Assembly: GCF_003815715.1 (NCBI RefSeq)
Contig: NZ_CP033922.1
Coordinates: 2,448,001-2,512,000 of the forward strand
DNA length: 64,000 nt
Source of the DNA: Chryseobacterium sp. G0162
Lineage (GTDB): Bacteria > Bacteroidota > Bacteroidia > Flavobacteriales > Weeksellaceae
Direction: 5' to 3'
This document shows, piece by piece, positions 63,518-64,000 of this stretch (the first letter of the stretch is position 1; each line of letters opens with the position of its first letter). Below the pieces are notes generated by a model. The model made no database searches, had not been told where the DNA came from, and saw only the letters and a program-made list of their open reading frames with translations. Made by a program: the position numbers and the translations under genes.

Positions 63518-64000
63518 ATGAACAGAACATTATTAATAGGAGACATTCACGGCGGATTTAGAGCATTAGAACAGGTACTTGAAAGGGCTGAAGTGGCCCC
63601 AAATGACAAGCTGATCTTCCTTGGAGATTATGTAGACGGTTGGAGTGAATCTTTCCAGGTTATTCAAACTTTAATAGAACTTTCCGAAAAGAACAACTGT
63701 ATTTTTATCAAAGGAAATCATGACGTATGGTGTGAAGATTGGTTAGCCCGTGGAGAAGGGCCTGGTGTATGGCTTTCCAATGGCGGGAAAAGTACGGTAG
63801 ACAGTTATGAGAATTATTCTCAGGAAGATCAAGAGTTACATCTTGAGTTTTTCCAGCGTATGAAAAGTTATCACGTTGATGACCAGAACCGTCTGTTTAT
63901 TCATGCCGGATACTCGTCCATGCACGGACCTGAAAAAGAAGTGTATTCCAGCAATTACCGCTGGGACAGAACCCTTTGGGAAACAGCTGTAGCCATGGAT
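63518..64000 (+). CDS. PPP-type metallophosphatase, cut by the window edge
   Basis: The first 161 residues are present; the gene continues beyond 64000. ATG at 63518. PPP motifs: GDIHGGFRALEQ, GDYVDGWSES and GNHDVWCEDW, then FIHAGYSSMH. This may be a Ser/Thr phosphatase, a 2',3'-cyclic phosphodiesterase or an ADP-ribose phosphate phosphatase. Lying 76 bp after Tpt1, an RNA-end or ADP-ribose phosphate substrate is most attractive, but is inferred. Confidence 0.85.
   Translation, partial: MNRTLLIGDIHGGFRALEQVLERAEVAPNDKLIFLGDYVDGWSESFQVIQTLIELSEKNNCIFIKGNHDVWCEDWLARGEGPGVWLSNGGKSTVDSYENYSQEDQELHLEFFQRMKSYHVDDQNRLFIHAGYSSMHGPEKEVYSSNYRWDRTLWETAVAMD

Overview
The window reads as chromosomal DNA of a Bacteroidota bacterium of the Flavobacteriia, most likely Chryseobacterium or a close Weeksellaceae relative. 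The evidence is the AT-rich composition, promoters of the TTG-N(16-23)-TAnnTTTG type, A-rich rather than Shine-Dalgarno leaders, a PorW/SprE lipoprotein of the type IX secretion system, a MurF-alanine racemase fusion, LytS/LytTR and 2TM-domain proteins, and GG-leader peptides typical of Chryseobacterium. I saw no tRNA, rRNA, CRISPR array, transposase or prophage.

Layout. 0.1-3.4 kb: three poorly characterised genes. 3.5-7.5 kb (minus): a LytS-type histidine kinase fused to a 2TM domain, three more 2TM proteins, an ICMT-like methyltransferase and a LytTR response regulator. 7.8-8.3 kb: two tandem small GG-leader, four-cysteine peptide genes. 8.3-12.3 kb (minus): secreted protein, TonB-dependent receptor and AraC-type regulator. 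The promoters of the kinase, the 2TM/LytTR operon and the TonB receptor all carry a direct repeat with a 21-bp period, placed 33-34 bp from the -7 element, which suggests a small LytTR regulon. 12.6-31.7 kb: mostly housekeeping genes (sodC-like, prc, surE, guaC, fabG, rsmI, tdk, murF-alr, patatin/BamA-like, ybeY, mnmG). Two perfect parS sites flank mnmG. 31.7-36.9 kb: a 1-kb AT-rich gene desert, an isolated beta-helix gene, pgk and rpiB; the divergent pgk/rpiB gap has a cluster of DnaA-box-like sequences. With the parS pair and an apparent strand-skew change, this suggests that the chromosomal origin lies in or near this stretch. 37.5-54.9 kb: rnr, LysE-type exporter, LD-carboxypeptidase, a PQQ-like lipoprotein, yraN, an SDR, tsaB, porW/sprE, maf, kdsC-like, a DUF2520 protein, an ECF sigma triad, lepA and a DUF1579 lipoprotein.

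55.0-64.0 kb (all plus strand, running off the window) is the most unusual region. It is an island of NAD+/ADP-ribose genes: an NrtR-like Nudix regulator with its own palindromic operator, a NADAR/YbiA protein, a small coiled-coil protein, a VWA-domain protein, a shortened and divergent adenylosuccinate synthetase homologue, DUF4291, a small protein of the group usually labelled ADP-ribosylation/crystallin J1, a bacterial PARG-like hydrolase (GGG-X7-QEE), a macrodomain deacetylase, a sirtuin, an unknown protein, RNA 2'-phosphotransferase Tpt1/KptA and a PPP-type metallophosphatase cut by the window edge. The gene content suggests a system that removes or recycles ADP-ribose marks and repairs RNA ends, with ADP-ribose itself as the probable regulatory signal. 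The families are known; their combined role here is inference.
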